This document shows positions 62,701 to 64,000 of a stretch of 64,000 bases of DNA, piece after piece. The translations under genes were made by a program, and so were the position numbers. The notes under the pieces are model-generated. The model saw only the letters and a list, made by a program, of their open reading frames with translations. It was not told the DNA's origin and ran no database searches. The first letter of the stretch is position 1, and each line of letters starts with the position of its first letter. The stretch is from Gnetum montanum. Taxonomy: Eukaryota > Streptophyta > Gnetopsida > Gnetales > Gnetaceae. The DNA is taken from NCBI GenBank assembly GCA_015680685.1, contig MNCI01011403.1:4160-68159 (forward strand), in the 5' to 3' direction.

Positions 62701-63207
62701 AGCCTGATACAGTTTGGTGATTTCATCACGCACGGCTAGCGTGATCTCTAGCTTGATTTTGCATGCCTTTTGCCTAACTGCTTTACTCTACGGATCTAAG
62801 ATGATGTTATGTTGGATTAACCTGGGATCTAGTCCAGGCATATCCTCGTATGACCATGCAAAGACAGTAATGTTGTCTTGCAGGACCTGTTTTATAGCAT
62901 CGTGTGTTTTTTGGTCTAATAACGAACTGACTTTAAGCGTTTTGGCTTCATCCTTATGCATAACGATAGAAACCTCACTAAGGGGGTCTTCGGTTATGTC
63001 CCCAGCCTCCAAGTCTAGCATGTGCGTTGACTGTTTTGACCATTCTGGGGACATCTCCGACGTGGCATTGGTTACATCTTCTAAAGGGCGGTTAATGTCT
63101 ACTACCGTGGAGTCGAATTGCCTAGCTACCTTCCCGTATGGGCCCGTCAAAGTTAGGGGTGCTGAAAATGTTGTGTCCATTTGCTGTCTACCCTGCAAAA
63201 CCACCAA
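59714..63207 (-). pseudogene. pol: T4 Tat-type pol: RT, RNase H, second RNase H, integrase
   Basis: One frame can be followed from 63207 to about 59940 through a few stops, then a single shift leads to the C-terminus (KKGDIVLKAV, GPFLVVDAY, NHVYLKRHY, stop at 59714). Order: pre-RT linker FAWSYEDMPGLDPRLIQH; RT with FIRAVDYSDWMSNIVVIPKK, SFMDGFSGYNQIHI, FGLKNAGATYQ and YLEDIVV (family YxDD); RNase H with LSHALCAYEMRYNDVE; a second, archaeal-type RNase H with FNGAS, NNVAEYEGLL, GNSMLVINQ and TLADTLATLA, the hallmark of the Tat lineage; integrase with HEGLCGGH and CDTC zinc residues, GLDIIGPI, TDNGPQF and PQANGQA. No chromodomain. Stops: TAG 62788, TAG 62551, TGA 61141, TAG near 60889, others in integrase. 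Confidence 0.9.
63193..63200 (-). other. Possible 3' splice acceptor before T4 pol
   Basis: The minus strand reads GGTGGTTTTGCAG then GGTAGACAGCAAATGG, in frame with pol. Ogre-type Tat elements remove an intron just before RT, and this is the expected position. The donor would lie upstream, to the right, and is not identified. Confidence 0.35.
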
Positions 63208-63325
63208 GTGTGTAAATGATTAAGAGAAAGGTGACGTGATGTCGTCGAACATGGAAGGCTAACTAAACTTTGAAAATTGTAAACAAGGTGTAATTAATGC
63301 AACTCGATTACGAGGCGATAGGATG

Positions 63326-63351
63326 TGGTAGTTTAACGTCATTTCGGACAG
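63326..63351. repeat. Lone copy of the T4 array motif
   Basis: TAGTTTAACGTCATTTCGGAC matches the array unit core, but lies on the far side of pol from the array. Confidence 0.5.
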
Positions 63352-63602
63352 TGGTGCATGCGATATCAGCCGCATTAATATCTTGATTTTTGGGTTCCAT
63401 TTTAGGAAAGTCCTGCTGAAATCGAATATCAAGTCGATGATCCTCGCATATAGGTAAGTAGTTTTTGATAAGGACGGGCTGTTGGTTGTTGTGAATTCAA
63501 ATTCGTAGCTGTTGCTAAGAGAAGGAAGAGCAGAGGATTAGAACGTGTGATTTTGCGAAGATTTGCAAGTGTTAAACTGTGAAAAATTCTGAAATTGTTG
63601 CA

Positions 63603-63721
63603 ATGGCACCAAAAATCAAAAGGAAGAATGCAAAACTGGCCAAAATCGATGAGGTGCAAGAAAATCTGGAGCACGTTTCGCAGGCGCTAGTTGATGTTCG
63701 TGACCCTACGCCTTTGAACCG
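63603..63721 (+). CDS. Candidate short first exon, hypothetical
   Basis: ATG at 63603 in a fair context (GCAATGGC) opens 39 codons plus two bases, starting MAPKIKRKNAKLAKIDEVQ, basic then coiled-coil-like, and ending at a strong donor CCG/GTAGGT at 63721/63722; unspliced it stops at TAG 63723. The following 60 bp are T-rich, as in plant introns. No partner exon can be seen before the window ends. It could be a host gene, an ORF of another element, or chance. It runs opposite to T4 pol. Confidence 0.3.
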
Positions 63722-63724
63722 GTA

Positions 63725-64000
63725 GGTCATTCTTTACATGTTTATGTTGGTGTTTTTTTTTTGCATGAATGTGGATTTCAAATTGTGGACCTTGGGTTAA
63801 TGCGAGGGTTTGATGGGTTTGCGTCTACCGCCGTTGTTAGAGACGAACCTTGCGTTATTGGAAGGGTTTGGGAGATTTTGGCCTGGATAACTAGGTGTAG
63901 CAAGTTTTCTATATTAGTCATGCAAATATAGATGTAGGGGTTAATGTATGTATTGGGTTTTCTGTACAGCGTTATGCTAAAGCCTGTTTTGATTGTTTTG
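63725..64000. other. Unassigned right edge
   Basis: T-rich then mixed sequence; no gene, repeat or LTR end seen. Confidence 0.4.

Noticed and set aside
59714-63207. Endogenous pararetrovirus as the source of the T4 RT
   Set aside because: A second RNase H and a zinc-binding integrase follow RT, as in Tat LTR elements and not in pararetroviruses.

Overview
The window looks like nuclear DNA of a large, repeat-rich seed plant; a gymnosperm or another giant-genome plant is possible, but the species cannot be named from this sequence. There is no convincing host gene. Almost everything I can explain is LTR retrotransposon of the Ty3/gypsy non-chromovirus type, in various states of decay and partly nested. 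One run of 523 N (11793-12315) is an assembly gap.

Two families dominate. The Tat-like family (T1-T4 here) has LTRs of about 1.65-1.75 kb beginning TGAAACACC (decayed to TAAAACACC in two copies) and ending in CA or a decayed TA, a CCTATAAATACC-type promoter, and a primer-binding site related to TGGCGCTAGAAGGAGGGC. The Athila-like family (At1-At5) has LTRs of about 0.83-0.95 kb with TGATGAG...CTCATCA ends and, where the site is readable, a tRNA-Asp-like primer-binding site.

Layout. 1-2965: T1, minus strand, with an open reading frame running off the left edge, a leader of tandem repeats, and a 5' LTR holding four 180-bp repeats. 2966-4084: 3' end and 3' LTR of At1 (+), cut by T1. 4085-5554: unassigned DNA with tRNA-like SINE boxes. 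5555-30267: T2 (+), with two LTRs, gag and protease but no polymerase, a tandem array, and an antisense gene. T2 is interrupted by a long probable solo LTR (11501-14321) and by a complete but decayed At2 (14511-24451, minus, target duplication ACTGG). 30268-33600: unassigned DNA with a broken ORF resembling 'putative plant transposon protein'. 33600-42343: At3 (minus; gag, protease, RT, RNase H, integrase). 42344-45543: another Athila-like protease remnant and unassigned DNA. 45544-46494: At4, a solo LTR with target duplication CCACT. 46575-49144: 5' part of At5 (+). 49145 to about 57640: T3 (+), a second copy of the gag-protease-array-antisense-gene layout, its 3' LTR not seen. 59190-63207: T4 (minus), a Tat-type pol with RT, two RNase H domains and integrase, in nearly one frame. 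The remainder to 64000 is unassigned.

The most interesting point is that T2 and T3 independently show the same organisation: gag-protease, no RT/RNase H/integrase, a short tandem array, then an antisense and probably spliced gene whose protein is recognisably conserved between them. This suggests a non-autonomous Tat-like family that would depend on a pol-bearing relative. T4 carries a related array just after its integrase, in the same orientation, and is the obvious kind of partner. Many in-frame stops are CAG/CAA to TAG/TAA, TGG to TAG, or CGA to TGA, as expected from deamination of methylated cytosine in silenced elements.
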